Origin: Mycobacterium sp. GA-1285
GTDB taxonomy: Bacteria; Actinomycetota; Actinomycetes; Mycobacteriales; Mycobacteriaceae
DNA: 64,000 nucleotides
Assembly (NCBI RefSeq): GCF_001499905.1
Contig: NZ_LQIS01000011.1
Coordinates: 57,608 to 121,607, forward strand
Direction: 5' to 3'
Of this stretch, positions 45,809-58,377 are shown one piece after another. A program made the translations under genes and the position numbers. Numbering within the stretch: position 1 is the first letter of the stretch; each line of letters starts with the position of its first letter. Under the pieces are notes generated by a model, which saw only the letters and a program-made list of their open reading frames with translations, was not told the DNA's origin and made no database searches.

Positions 45809-46546
45809 ATGCGTCGAGGGTCCAGGCCACGCTCGAGTGGCGAGCCGGGTGTCAAGGTCGACGCCCGCAGCGAGCGCTGGCGTGAGCACCGCAAGAAGGT
45901 GCGCGCAGAGATCGTCGACGCCGCCTTCCGCGCCATCGACCGGCTGGGCCCCAACGTCAGTGTGCGAGAGATCGCCGAAGAGGCCGGCACCGCCAAACCC
46001 AAGATCTACCGCCACTTCACCGACAAGTCGGACATGTTCAGCGAGATCGGCCAGCGCATGCGCGACATGTTGTGGGCGGCGATCATCCCGTCGATCGACG
46101 TGGAGCACGACTCCGCGCGCCAGATCGTCGGACGTGGCGTCGCGCATTACGTCGAACTGGTCGAGCGGCATCCCAACGTGGTGCGGTTCCTGTTGCAGGG
46201 CCGGTTCGCCGACAAGTCTGCCGCCGCGATGACGACCGTCAATCGGGGCAGCGAGATCACGCTGGCCGTCGCCGACATGATCAGCCAGGAACTCAAGGAT
46301 CTGGCACCGGATCCGGCCGCCTTCGAGCTTGCGGCGTACGCCATCTTCGGTACGGCCGCGTCGGCAACGGACTGGTGGCTGGGCGACGACGACGGCATCC
46401 GCCGCATGCCGGCCGACCAGTTCGTCGCGCACATGACCACGATCATGGTCGGCGCGATCAACGGCACGGCCGAGCTGCTCGGCATTCAGATCGATCCTGA
46501 CCAGCCGGTTCACACTGCGGTTCGCAAGCAGCAGCCCGTCGCTTGA
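45809..46546 (+). CDS. TetR-family regulator
   Basis: 245 residues, about the length I recall for Rv3050c (246). Arg-rich N-terminus, HTH at about residues 28-75 (RAEIVDAAFRAIDRLGPNVS, IAEEAGTAKPKIYRHFTDK). The C-terminal domain is long (DWWLGDDDGIRRMPADQF is typical). It precedes the monooxygenase gene by 118 bases on the same strand, an order conserved with Rv3050c-Rv3049c, so it may control that gene. No clear palindrome stood out in front of either. Confidence 0.88.
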   Translation: MRRGSRPRSSGEPGVKVDARSERWREHRKKVRAEIVDAAFRAIDRLGPNVSVREIAEEAGTAKPKIYRHFTDKSDMFSEIGQRMRDMLWAAIIPSIDVEHDSARQIVGRGVAHYVELVERHPNVVRFLLQGRFADKSAAAMTTVNRGSEITLAVADMISQELKDLAPDPAAFELAAYAIFGTAASATDWWLGDDDGIRRMPADQFVAHMTTIMVGAINGTAELLGIQIDPDQPVHTAVRKQQPVA

Positions 46547-46664
46547 CGGCGACGTTGACACCTGTTCGCGCGGACCGGAGACTGGCAAGTACCCAGTACC
46601 GGCGTTCCCAGGATGTGCCCACCACCGAAGGCGCACGCGTCAGCTGGGGATACAGGGGAGACCG

Positions 46665-48191
46665 ATGACGGTTGCCGAGCAGACGGCTGCAGACACCACT
46701 GCCCAACAACCGGTGCACACCCGCGCGCTGATCATCGGCACGGGCTTCTCCGGTATCGGAATGGCCATTGCGCTGCAGCGGCAGAACGTCGACTTCGTGA
46801 TGCTGGAGAAAGCCGACGAGATCGGCGGCACGTGGCGCGACAACACCTACCCCGGGTGCGCCTGTGACATCCCGTCGCACATGTACTCGTTCTCGTTCGA
46901 GCCCAAGCCCGACTGGCGTCATATGTGGTCGTTCCAACCGGAGATCTTCGACTATCTCAAGGGCGTGGTCGACAAATACGGTCTACGCCGCTACATCCGG
47001 TTCGGCGCCCACGTCGACCGTGCGCATTGGGATGACAACGAACTCCGCTGGCATGTCTTCACCAAGGACGGTCGCGAGTTCGTCGCGCAGTTCGTGATCT
47101 CCGGGGCGGGCGGTCTGCACATCCCGTTCGTTCCCGAATTTCCCGGGCTGGACGAATTCACCGGTGCCGCTTTCCATTCCGCCGAGTGGGACCACAGCGT
47201 GGATCTTGCCGGCAAGCGGGTGGCGGTCATCGGCACCGGCGCCAGTGCGATCCAGATCGTGCCGGAGATCGTCAAGGATGTCGGTGCGCTGTACCTGTAT
47301 CAGCGCACACCGGCGTGGGTGATGCCGCGGCCGAACAACCCGATTCCGCGCTGGATGCGTGAACTGTTCACCAACGTGCCCGGGACCCGGCAACTGATGC
47401 GCGCGGGCATCTACTGGATCCACGAGGGAGTCGGGTTCGCGATGACCCGCGAGCCGCGGCTGCTGAAAATCGGTGAGCTGCTCGGCAAGTGGAACATCCG
47501 CCGCTCGATCAAGGACCGCGAACTGCGTCGCAAACTGACACCGAACTACCGGGCCGGATGTAAGCGAATCCTGAACTCCGACACCTACTATCGCGGGATC
47601 GCCGACCCGACGACCGAGGTCGTCACCGACGCCATCACGCGATTCACGCCGACGGGCATCGTCACCGCCGACGGCACCGAGCGCGAGGTCGACGTCGTCG
47701 TGTTCGCCACCGGCTTCCACGTCACCGATTCCTACACTTATGTCCACATCAAGGGCCCGGGTGGCGAGGATTTGGTGGACCGCTGGAACCGCGAGGGCAT
47801 CGCGGCACTGCGCGGCATAACGGTCGCCGACATGCCGAACCTGTTCCTGCTGCTCGGACCCAACACCGCGCTGGGCCACAACTCGGTGGTGTTCATGATC
47901 GAGTCGCAGATCCGCTACGCCGCACAGGCAATCGCGGCCGTCGACCGGGCCGGCGCGCAGGCGTTGGCGCCCACCCGCGAGGCCCAGGACCGTTACAACG
48001 AACAGTTGCAGGACGAACTCGCCGGGACGGTGTGGAGCACCGGCGGTTGTCAGAGCTGGTATCTCGACGAACACGGTGTGAACCGGACGCTGTGGAGCGG
48101 CATGACGTGGCAGTACTGGCTGGCGACCCGCACGTTCGACAAGTCCGAGTATCGGTTCTTCGGCGGCCGGCGCGCAGACGTCGCCGCCTAG
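46665..48191 (+). CDS. Flavin-containing monooxygenase, Baeyer-Villiger type
   Basis: 508 residues. FAD loop IIGTGFSGIGMA near residue 24, GGTWRDNTYPGCACD near residue 54, second nucleotide loop AVIGTGASAIQ near residue 189. The type I Baeyer-Villiger fingerprint FxGxxxHxxxWD is intact as FTGAAFHSAEWD with His171 and Trp175, unlike the enzyme at 10280-11905. It should oxidise ketones or sulfides with NADPH and oxygen; mycobacterial members can activate thioamide drugs, though I infer nothing about that here. Corresponds to Rv3049c. Confidence 0.9.
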   Translation: MTVAEQTAADTTAQQPVHTRALIIGTGFSGIGMAIALQRQNVDFVMLEKADEIGGTWRDNTYPGCACDIPSHMYSFSFEPKPDWRHMWSFQPEIFDYLKGVVDKYGLRRYIRFGAHVDRAHWDDNELRWHVFTKDGREFVAQFVISGAGGLHIPFVPEFPGLDEFTGAAFHSAEWDHSVDLAGKRVAVIGTGASAIQIVPEIVKDVGALYLYQRTPAWVMPRPNNPIPRWMRELFTNVPGTRQLMRAGIYWIHEGVGFAMTREPRLLKIGELLGKWNIRRSIKDRELRRKLTPNYRAGCKRILNSDTYYRGIADPTTEVVTDAITRFTPTGIVTADGTEREVDVVVFATGFHVTDSYTYVHIKGPGGEDLVDRWNREGIAALRGITVADMPNLFLLLGPNTALGHNSVVFMIESQIRYAAQAIAAVDRAGAQALAPTREAQDRYNEQLQDELAGTVWSTGGCQSWYLDEHGVNRTLWSGMTWQYWLATRTFDKSEYRFFGGRRADVAA

Positions 48192-48250
48192 TGTGCGCGG
48201 AGATCGCGATTTCGCCCGGAATGGCGCCCGAACGCGATCAGAATGCACAC
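48191..48250. repeat. Nested inverted repeat after the monooxygenase gene
   Basis: GTGTGC (48191-48196) pairs with GCACAC (48245-48250), and inside it GATCGCG (48202-48208) pairs with CGCGATC (48233-48239). Possible terminator between two plus-strand genes. Confidence 0.45.
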
Positions 48251-48289
48251 AAGCCGCAGTTGTGACTCGGCGGCGGGACGACACGCCAA

Positions 48290-48337
48290 ACACACGATGT
48301 TGTGTTGCCCGGGGATGTCGTGCCCCAGGGGTAGTGT
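48290..48337. promoter_or_regulatory. NrdR-box pair upstream of nrdF
   Basis: ACACACGATGTTGTGT (48290-48305) matches 13 of 16 of the NrdR consensus. GCCCCAGGGGTAGTGT (48322-48337) matches 9 of 16 and is 32 bases downstream, the same offset as the pair before nrdH. TAGTGT at its end may be the -10. This links nrdF and nrdHIE in one regulon. Confidence 0.65.
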
Positions 48338-48384
48338 CGTTGACGGGCGACAGAACCGCTTCAGGCGGACCAAAGACCAGGTGA

Positions 48385-49371
<987 letters not shown>

Positions 49372-49373
49372 CA

Positions 49374-49388
49374 GGGGCGCAGCGCCCC
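49374..49388 (+). terminator. GC hairpin after nrdF
   Basis: GGGGCGC-A-GCGCCCC begins two bases after the stop codon; perfect arms, no T-tract. Probable terminator, since the next plus-strand gene begins 200 bases later. Confidence 0.6.
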
Positions 49389-49590
49389 GGGAGTGGACAT
49401 CCGCCACGCAAGACTCGGCTGCAGATGCAGTGATGGCCGGGTCCAGGTCTACCGGGAATCAGGAGTCAGACCCAACAAGCCCGCGAGAGTTAGGCCGGGA
49501 CGGAGCCGACCTCGCGGAAACCGGCCTGTCCTGATCGGCCACGTGAGAAAATTCGTTCGGACGGCGACGGCGCGTGACATGGAGACAGGC

Positions 49591-50058
49591 ATGATTCGGC
49601 GGGCAGCGACGGCTCTGGTGACGACTCTGGGTGCCTCCACCCTGGGTGCGGTCGTCTTGGCGCCGCCCGCGGCGGCAGACGTCGGACAACTCGTGGTGGT
49701 CGGCGGGGGCACGGTTCGCTGCCTGGTGAGCGCGGACGACGTGAAGCGCGGCGGTGGACCGATGGTGGTATGTCAGCGCGTCGACGGCCAACCATGGGGC
49801 CTGGCTCCATGGGAGACGTCGAAATTCAACAACCGGCTCAATCTCGCGGTCGTGCGTGGCACCGGTGAAATGTACTGGGAAAGGGGCGTCGTCCCGGCCC
49901 CGAACGATGCCACCCGCGGAGACATCGTCGTGGACGCCGGACAGATATCGCGCGTCGACGGCTGGACCATTCAAGACGAGGGTCATCGGACGCGCTTCAC
50001 CTATGATGCCACCGGTCACGGCATATTCATCAACGCTGAGGACGTCCGTCAGTTCTGA
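49591..50058 (+). CDS. Secreted hypothetical protein
   Basis: 155 residues. Signal peptide MIRRAATALVTTLGASTLGA then VVLAPPAAADVGQ, cleavage probably near residue 31. The mature protein has VVVGGGTVRCLVSADDVKRG and VCQRVDGQPWG, two cysteines likely bonded, then an all-beta region ending in TYDATGHGIFINAEDVRQF. ATG 49591 is chosen because GGAGA stands 5 bases upstream; an ATG at 49579 is possible. I do not recognise the family; similar small exported proteins are common in mycobacteria. Confidence 0.65.
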   Translation: MIRRAATALVTTLGASTLGAVVLAPPAAADVGQLVVVGGGTVRCLVSADDVKRGGGPMVVCQRVDGQPWGLAPWETSKFNNRLNLAVVRGTGEMYWERGVVPAPNDATRGDIVVDAGQISRVDGWTIQDEGHRTRFTYDATGHGIFINAEDVRQF

Positions 50059-50085
50059 TCGGTCCGGGGCGTCTCGGCGAGCGGG

Positions 50086-51132
50086 TTAGGCACGCAACGA
50101 AGCGGTATCGATCACGAAGCGGTACCGCACATCGCTGGCCACCACCCGCTCGTAGGCTTCGTTGATGTAATCCGGTTTGATGACCTCGATCTCGGGTCGC
50201 ACGGCGTGCTCGGCACAGAAGTCGAGCATCTCCTGCGTCTCGGCGATACCGCCGATCAGCGACCCTGCGAGACGGCGCCGGCCCGAGATGAGTGCGCCGG
50301 CGGGTACCGACATCGGGTGCTCCGGCATACCGAGTTCGACCAGCGTGCCGTCGAGTGCGAGCAACCCGAGATAGCGGCCCAGGTCGAGGTTGGCCGACAC
50401 CGTGTTGAGGATCAGGTCGAACGATCCGCGCAGTTTGGTGAACGTGTCCGGATCGGAGGTCGCGTGGTACTCGTCGGCACCGAGACGCAGGCCGTCCTCC
50501 ATCTTCTTCAGCGATTGGCTCAGCACCGTCACATGGGCGCCCATCGCGTGTGCGAGCTTGACGCCCATGTGGCCCAGCCCGCCCAGTCCGATGACCGCCA
50601 CCCGCGTTCCCGGACCCGCATTCCACTGGCGCAGAGGCGAATACAGCGTGATACCGGCGCACAGAAGCGGTGCCGCGGCGTCCAGCGGGAGGCTGTCGGG
50701 GATGCGCAGTACGTAGTTCTCGTCCACTACGATAGCGCCGCTGTAGCCGCCCTGTGTCGGCTCACCGTCACGACCGAGTGCGTTGTAGGTGCCGACCATG
50801 CCCCGGGCACAGTACTGTTCCTCGCCCGCGCGGCACTGCGCGCACTCGCGGCAGGAATCCACGAAGCAGCCGACGCCGACGCGGTCGCCGACCTTGAACT
50901 CGGTCACCTCCGAACCGACCTCGGTGACCATGCCGGCGATCTCGTGTCCGGGCACCACCGGATACTTCGCACGGCCCCACTCGTCGCGCACGGTGTGGAT
51001 GTCCGAGTGACAGATGCCCGCGAAGTGGATGTCGAACGCCACATCGTGCGGGCCGACGTCGCGGCGAGTGATGGTGGTCCTGGTCAACGGTTCGGACGCC
51101 GACGGCGCGGCATATGCGGCAACGGTTCTCAT
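50086..51132 (-). CDS. adhC: NADP-dependent zinc alcohol dehydrogenase AdhC
   Basis: 348 residues. Catalytic zinc ligands in GICHSDIH and PGHEIAG plus a later Cys; the structural zinc site has four Cys in [16 protein letters not shown]. Coenzyme loop [15 protein letters not shown] near residue 178. It belongs to the cinnamyl-alcohol-dehydrogenase-like group (YahK/AdhC) that reduces aldehydes with NADPH. Corresponds to Rv3045. It is followed, convergently, by the secreted-protein gene and preceded by a YciI gene on the same strand after a 137-base gap. Confidence 0.92.
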   Translation of the reverse strand: MRTVAAYAAPSASEPLTRTTITRRDVGPHDVAFDIHFAGICHSDIHTVRDEWGRAKYPVVPGHEIAGMVTEVGSEVTEFKVGDRVGVGCFVDSCRECAQCRAGEEQYCARGMVGTYNALGRDGEPTQGGYSGAIVVDENYVLRIPDSLPLDAAAPLLCAGITLYSPLRQWNAGPGTRVAVIGLGGLGHMGVKLAHAMGAHVTVLSQSLKKMEDGLRLGADEYHATSDPDTFTKLRGSFDLILNTVSANLDLGRYLGLLALDGTLVELGMPEHPMSVPAGALISGRRRLAGSLIGGIAETQEMLDFCAEHAVRPEIEVIKPDYINEAYERVVASDVRYRFVIDTASLRA

Positions 51133-51269
51133 ACGACCTTCTTCTGTTCAAGTGACTATCGAGGGAAAAGCCGTCGCTGACGGTGCGACCGGTCTCAAAA
51201 AGTCAACGAGGCGGCCCGACCCGGTGATTCCGGACCCAGCTGTGAGTTTTCTCCTAGTGACGTGCGGCC

Positions 51270-51545
51270 CTAAAGACCTGTGGCCCGGAACGCCCCGGTG
51301 AACGACGTCCGCTCGTAGCGCGCCACCCCCGCCGACGTGTAGGGATCCCGGTCGACGATGTCCTGCGCCTGCTCGGCCTCCATGTCGCCGGTGATCAGAA
51401 CGGCGCCCGACTCGTCCTCCAGGCGGCCCGCCAACACGATTCGGCCGGCGCTGACCTCGTCCTCGAGCCATTCGAGGTGGGCGGGCCGGGTCTCGTTGAC
51501 GACATCCGGCGGTTGCAGGTAGGTGGATTTCAGGACGTGGAACAC
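51270..51545 (-). CDS. YciI-family protein
   Basis: 91 residues from the GTG at 51545. FHVLKSTYLQPPDVVNETRP, HLEWLEDEVSAGRIVLAGRL and GDMEAEQAQDIVDRDPYTSA show the YciI ferredoxin-like alpha-beta fold, with the conserved His-Asp pair in HLEW and DRDPY. Its biochemical role is unclear across the family. It starts 10 bases after the fecB stop on the same strand, so the two are probably co-transcribed. Upstream in-frame codons lie inside fecB and are shadows. Confidence 0.75.
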   Translation of the reverse strand: MFHVLKSTYLQPPDVVNETRPAHLEWLEDEVSAGRIVLAGRLEDESGAVLITGDMEAEQAQDIVDRDPYTSAGVARYERTSFTGAFRATGL

Positions 51546-51555
51546 CGCGACAACG

Positions 51556-52671
51556 CTAATTGATCGGAGCGTTGAGCCAGTGCAGGTCGGCGAGTATGCC
51601 GCGCGCGGCCACGATGCCCTCACCGGTCTGCCACACCTCGTCGTTGACCGCGAAGACCCGGTTGTCCCGCGTGGCGCCCAGCTTCTTCCAGGCGTCGCTC
51701 TCGAGCACCGCGGGCGCGCGGTCACGCGCGGAGGTCGAGTCGAAGGACACGTAGACGATGTCGCCGTCGGCGATCGACAGGTCGGGGTTGTCGGCGAGGT
51801 CGGTGTCGGAGACTCCCACCTCGATGTACGGCTTGTCGGTGAAGCGTTGTGTCACAGGGCGATCGACACCGACATCGGCCAGCACGCTGCCCGGGAAGGT
51901 GTCGGCGCCGTAGACGCGCATCGTGGTGTCGGTGAACTGCACGACCGACGCCTGGAAGTGGGTGGCGTCGTTGTCTGCGCCGGTCTTGTCGGCCGCGCGG
52001 TGAAACCCGTCGACCAGTCCGTTCGTGGAGTCCTGTCGTCCGGTCGCGGCACCCACTGTGCGCAGGTTGTCCTGCCACGCCGCGCCGGGCGGACCGGAGA
52101 ACACCGTCGGCGCGATGCCGGACAGCGGGCCGAAAGCGTCGGGCGTCAACGCCTGCGAACCGAGGATCAGGTCGGGTGCCGCGGCGCGGATGCCGTCGAG
52201 GTCCGGTGCGCTGCGCGTGCCGACGCCCGGTACGTCGTGGATGACCCGGCCCAAGTACGACGGCTGGCTGTCGGAGTCGTCGGGCAGTGCGGCGGCCACC
52301 ACCCGCGACTGCAGGCCCAACGCGCACAATGCGTCGAGCTGATCGCCGGACAGCACCACGATGCGCTGCGGATCCGCGCGGACCGTGGTCTCGCCCGCGG
52401 CGTGGCGCACCATGCGCTCCGGTGGGCCCGGATCAACCGGGGCCGGTTCGGCCGGGCACGATTCGTCGGGTCGTCGCTGATTGCCCAGCACCCCGGCGCC
52501 GGCGATCTTCGTCGTACTGGTGATGATCGTCTGCGGGGCGGCGGTGTCGGACCCTTCTCCACCGGGAGAGCCGCAACCGCTCACCACGGTCACGCCGACA
52601 GTGGTCGCGAGCGCGGCGATGCCCAGCGTCCTGATGGCCACGAAGCCCCACCGCCGTCCGCCGATCAACAC
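51556..52671 (-). CDS. fecB: Iron-siderophore ABC substrate-binding lipoprotein FecB
   Basis: 371 residues. A signal peptide ends in the lipobox VVSGC, so the protein is lipid-anchored to the membrane. The mature part is a periplasmic-binding-protein fold of class III: IVVLSGDQLDALCALGLQSR for the first lobe, PDLDGIRAAAPDLILGSQAL, then the linking helix and DNRVFAVNDEVWQTGEGIV. It should bind ferri-siderophores or heme. The GTG at 52671 is used; a GTG at 52641 with a GGTGGGG sequence upstream would give a shorter n-region. It is divergent from ctaD, as in Rv3044-Rv3043c. Confidence 0.88.
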   Translation of the reverse strand: MLIGGRRWGFVAIRTLGIAALATTVGVTVVSGCGSPGGEGSDTAAPQTIITSTTKIAGAGVLGNQRRPDESCPAEPAPVDPGPPERMVRHAAGETTVRADPQRIVVLSGDQLDALCALGLQSRVVAAALPDDSDSQPSYLGRVIHDVPGVGTRSAPDLDGIRAAAPDLILGSQALTPDAFGPLSGIAPTVFSGPPGAAWQDNLRTVGAATGRQDSTNGLVDGFHRAADKTGADNDATHFQASVVQFTDTTMRVYGADTFPGSVLADVGVDRPVTQRFTDKPYIEVGVSDTDLADNPDLSIADGDIVYVSFDSTSARDRAPAVLESDAWKKLGATRDNRVFAVNDEVWQTGEGIVAARGILADLHWLNAPIN

Positions 52672-52743
52672 GCCGCCGACGGTAACATCCGGCCAGCTGA
52701 AGGGCCGAAAGCCGCGTCCCCGCCGTAGTACGACACAATGTAG

Positions 52744-55828
<3,085 letters not shown>

Positions 55829-55845
55829 GTGGTCCTTCATTTCCG

Positions 55846-55906
55846 GCGAGCGACCGCTTTTGTACGCGCGGACGCGGCGTGTCGACGGTCGAACACGGTC
55901 GCTCGC
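55846..55906. repeat. Intergenic palindromic repeat, copy C
   Basis: GCGAGCGACCG (55846-55856) and CGGTCGCTCGC (55896-55906) pair perfectly. The loop contains GCGGCGTGTCGACGG, close to the loop core of copies A and B. It lies between serB and the ABC ATPase gene, both on the plus strand. Confidence 0.75.
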
Positions 55907-55989
55907 GGAGAAGGGGGGAGGGAGTGGCGTGGCGATTTGGGCGTGTAATCGATCACTGGGCGAACGGAATCACGCACGAGTCGCCTGTC

Positions 55990-56001
55990 TACGATGGGCG
56001 A
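55990..56001 (+). promoter_or_regulatory. TACGAT -10 element, leaderless start for the ABC ATPase gene
   Basis: TACGAT (55990-55995) is followed 7 bases later by GTG 56002. This spacing suggests transcription starts at the start codon, as at 28210-28223. Confidence 0.5.
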
Positions 56002-56844
56002 GTGCCCACCACCGAAGGAGATGCAGCCGACCCCGATGTGCTGATCGACTTCGCGAAGGTGTCGTTGCGGCGCGGGGGACAGACGCTGGTCGGACCCATC
56101 ACGTGGGCGGTCGAACTCGACGAGCGCTGGGTGGTGATCGGGCCCAACGGTGCGGGTAAGACGTCGCTCCTGCGCATCGCCGCCGCCCTGGAGTACCCGT
56201 CGTCGGGGACGGCGTACGTGCTCGGTGAACGGCTCGGTCGAACCGACATGTCCGAACTGCGCTCGCGCGTCGGTCTGAGCAGTTCGGCGTTGTCGCAGCG
56301 GGTGCCCGACGGCGAGGTGGTGCGCGATCTGGTGGTCTCGGCCGGCTACGCGGTGCTGGGCCGCTGGCGTGAGGCTTACGACGACGTCGACTACGAGCAG
56401 GCGATCGACATGCTCGAGAGCGTCGGCGCCGAACATCTGGCGTTGCGCGCGTACGGCACCCTGTCCGAAGGCGAACGCAAGCGCGTGCTGATCGCGCGGT
56501 CGATGATGACCGACCCCGAACTGCTGTTGCTCGACGAGCCCGCCGCAGGCCTGGACCTCGGCGGGCGTGAGGAGCTTCTTGCCCGGCTGGAGGATCTGGC
56601 CGCCGACGCGGACGCCCCGGCGATGGTGTTGGTGACCCACCACGTCGAGGAGATCCCGCGCGGTTTCTCGCACGGACTGATCCTGTCGGAGGGCAAGGTG
56701 GTCGCCTCCGGACTGCTGCCCGATGTCCTGACCGCCGAGAACCTGTCCAGAGCATTCGGCCAGGCGATCACGCTCGAAATCGTGGACGGGCGGTACTTCG
56801 CGCGCCGCGCCAGGAGTCGAGCCGCGCACAGGAGACGAGCATGA
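56002..56844 (+). CDS. ABC transporter ATP-binding protein (YchF/iron-type cytoplasmic ATPase)
   Basis: 280 residues from the GTG at 56002. Walker [10 protein letters not shown] near residue 52, signature LSEGERKR near residue 153, Walker [13 protein letters not shown] near residue 170 and [10 protein letters not shown] with the switch His. No membrane gene is beside it; its closest relatives (ModF-like, single ATP-binding domain) act in metal or other import, so the substrate is unknown. It corresponds to Rv3041c. The likely promoter makes a leaderless message. Stop overlaps the Nudix gene ATG (ATGA). Confidence 0.87.
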   Translation: MPTTEGDAADPDVLIDFAKVSLRRGGQTLVGPITWAVELDERWVVIGPNGAGKTSLLRIAAALEYPSSGTAYVLGERLGRTDMSELRSRVGLSSSALSQRVPDGEVVRDLVVSAGYAVLGRWREAYDDVDYEQAIDMLESVGAEHLALRAYGTLSEGERKRVLIARSMMTDPELLLLDEPAAGLDLGGREELLARLEDLAADADAPAMVLVTHHVEEIPRGFSHGLILSEGKVVASGLLPDVLTAENLSRAFGQAITLEIVDGRYFARRARSRAAHRRRA

Positions 56845-57722
56845 CCGAGAAACCAGCCGAAGAGCCAGCCGAAAAGCCAGCCGAAAAGCCACTGACGCCG
56901 AGACCGGCCTCGACCGTGATGCTGATCCGCGACAGTCGCGATGGGTTCGCACGCGAAGTCGAAGTCTTCCTGATGCGGCGGCACTCGGCGATGGATTTCG
57001 TCGCCGGCGTGATGGTGTTCCCCGGCGGTGGCGTCGACGATCGCGACCGCACCGCCGACATCGACTGGTTCGGTCCCGAACCCGATTGGTGGGCAGAGCG
57101 TTTCAAGGTGGAGCCGAACCTGGCGCAGGCGCTGGTGTGCGCCGCGGCGCGGGAGACCTTCGAGGAGTGCGGGGTGTTGTTCGCCGGGGCCGCGGACGAC
57201 CCCGACGTCCTGGTCGACGACGCCTCGGTCTACCACGAGGAGCGCGCCGCACTGGTCAACCGGTCGCTGTCGTTCGCCGACTTCCTGCACCGCGAGAAGT
57301 TGGTGTTGCGCGCCGATCTGCTTCGGCCCTGGGCCAATTGGGTGACACCGAAGGAAGAACGCACCCGCCGCTACGACACCTACTTCTTCGTCGGCGCCCT
57401 GCCGGAGGGCCAACGTGCCGACGGCGACAACACCGAAACCGACACGGCCGACTGGATCACCCCCCGCCAGGCGCTCGACGATTTCGCCGATGGCCGGACG
57501 TTCCTGCTGCCGCCGACGTGGACTCAGCTGGACTCACTCACCGGCCGCACCGTCGCCGAAGTGCTTGCGGTGGAACGCCAGATCGTCTCCGTCACACCGT
57601 ATCTGGCGGCAGACAGCGACACCGGCAACTGGGAGATCGAGTTCTTCGACAGCGATCGGTACAACGCCGCCCGCAACCGCCGCAGCCCAGAGGGCTACGG
57701 ACCCGGCGCGCGCCAGGCATGA
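56841..57722 (+). CDS. Nudix hydrolase
   Basis: 293 residues. The Nudix box is extended: the Gly part, FPGGGVDD at about residue 60, is separated from [12 protein letters not shown] near residue 108 by an insert of about 40 residues, as in the NUDT19/RPP3A-type hydrolases that cleave CoA or nucleoside diphosphate compounds. The N-terminus is a low-complexity run of AEEP/AEKP repeats. ATG overlaps the ABC gene stop; stop overlaps the echA ATG. Equals Rv3040c. CoA-ester hydrolysis is plausible next to an enoyl-CoA hydratase. Confidence 0.87.
   Translation: MTEKPAEEPAEKPAEKPLTPRPASTVMLIRDSRDGFAREVEVFLMRRHSAMDFVAGVMVFPGGGVDDRDRTADIDWFGPEPDWWAERFKVEPNLAQALVCAAARETFEECGVLFAGAADDPDVLVDDASVYHEERAALVNRSLSFADFLHREKLVLRADLLRPWANWVTPKEERTRRYDTYFFVGALPEGQRADGDNTETDTADWITPRQALDDFADGRTFLLPPTWTQLDSLTGRTVAEVLAVERQIVSVTPYLAADSDTGNWEIEFFDSDRYNAARNRRSPEGYGPGARQA
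56850..56886 (+). repeat. 12-bp tandem repeat coding AE(E/K)P
   Basis: Three units of a CAGCCGAAAAGC-type 12-base repeat at the start of the Nudix gene encode [12 protein letters not shown]. In-frame and thus able to change length without breaking the gene. Confidence 0.6.
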
Positions 57723-58366
57723 GCGAGTTCGTCTCGGTCCACACCAGCGACGAGCGACCCGGTATCGCCACGCTGCTGTTGTCGCGCCCGCCGACAAATG
57801 CCCTCACCCGCCAGGTCTACCGCGAACTGACATCGGCCGCCCGAAGCCTCGGCGATCGCGACGACATCCATTCGGTGCTCGTGTACGGCGGTCACGAGAT
57901 CTTCTCCGCCGGCGACGACGTCCCCGAACTGCGCACTCTTAACGCCGAGGAAGCCGACACGGCCAGGCAGGTCTGCCGCCAGGCCGTCGACGCCCTGGCG
58001 GCCCTCCCCAGACCGACCGTCGCGGCGATCACCGGTTACGCGCTGGGTGGCGGGCTGACGCTGGCGCTGGCGGCCGACTGGCGCGTCTGCGGCGACAACG
58101 TCAAATTCGGAATGTCGGAGATCCTCGCCGGGCTCGTGCCCGCGGGCGGCACCGCACGGCTGGCCCGCACCGTCGGCCTGAGCAAAGCCAAAGACCTGGT
58201 CTTCAGCGGCCGGTTCATCGACGCCAAGGAGGCGCTCGCGCTGGGCCTCGTCGACCAAGTGGTGGCGCCCGACGGCGTGTACGACGCGGCGCTGGTCTGG
58301 GCGCAACGGTTCGTCGAGTACCCGTCCCGAATACTGGCTGCGGCCAAGGCGACGTTCGACCTCTAG
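57719..58366 (+). CDS. echA17: Enoyl-CoA hydratase/isomerase, EchA17-like (short)
   Basis: 215 residues. Crotonase fold with oxyanion segment [14 protein letters not shown] near residue 60, [20 protein letters not shown] near residue 102 and [22 protein letters not shown] with the first catalytic Glu region. It ends at [11 protein letters not shown], about 40 residues shorter than the 254 I recall for EchA17 (Rv3039c), so the last helix that usually completes the CoA pocket is missing. No frameshift is obvious just after the stop. It follows the Nudix gene with an ATGA overlap. Hydration of a 2-enoyl-CoA is the expected reaction. Confidence 0.82.
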   Translation: MSEFVSVHTSDERPGIATLLLSRPPTNALTRQVYRELTSAARSLGDRDDIHSVLVYGGHEIFSAGDDVPELRTLNAEEADTARQVCRQAVDALAALPRPTVAAITGYALGGGLTLALAADWRVCGDNVKFGMSEILAGLVPAGGTARLARTVGLSKAKDLVFSGRFIDAKEALALGLVDQVVAPDGVYDAALVWAQRFVEYPSRILAAAKATFDL

Positions 58367-58377
58367 GCTGCCCTGTT

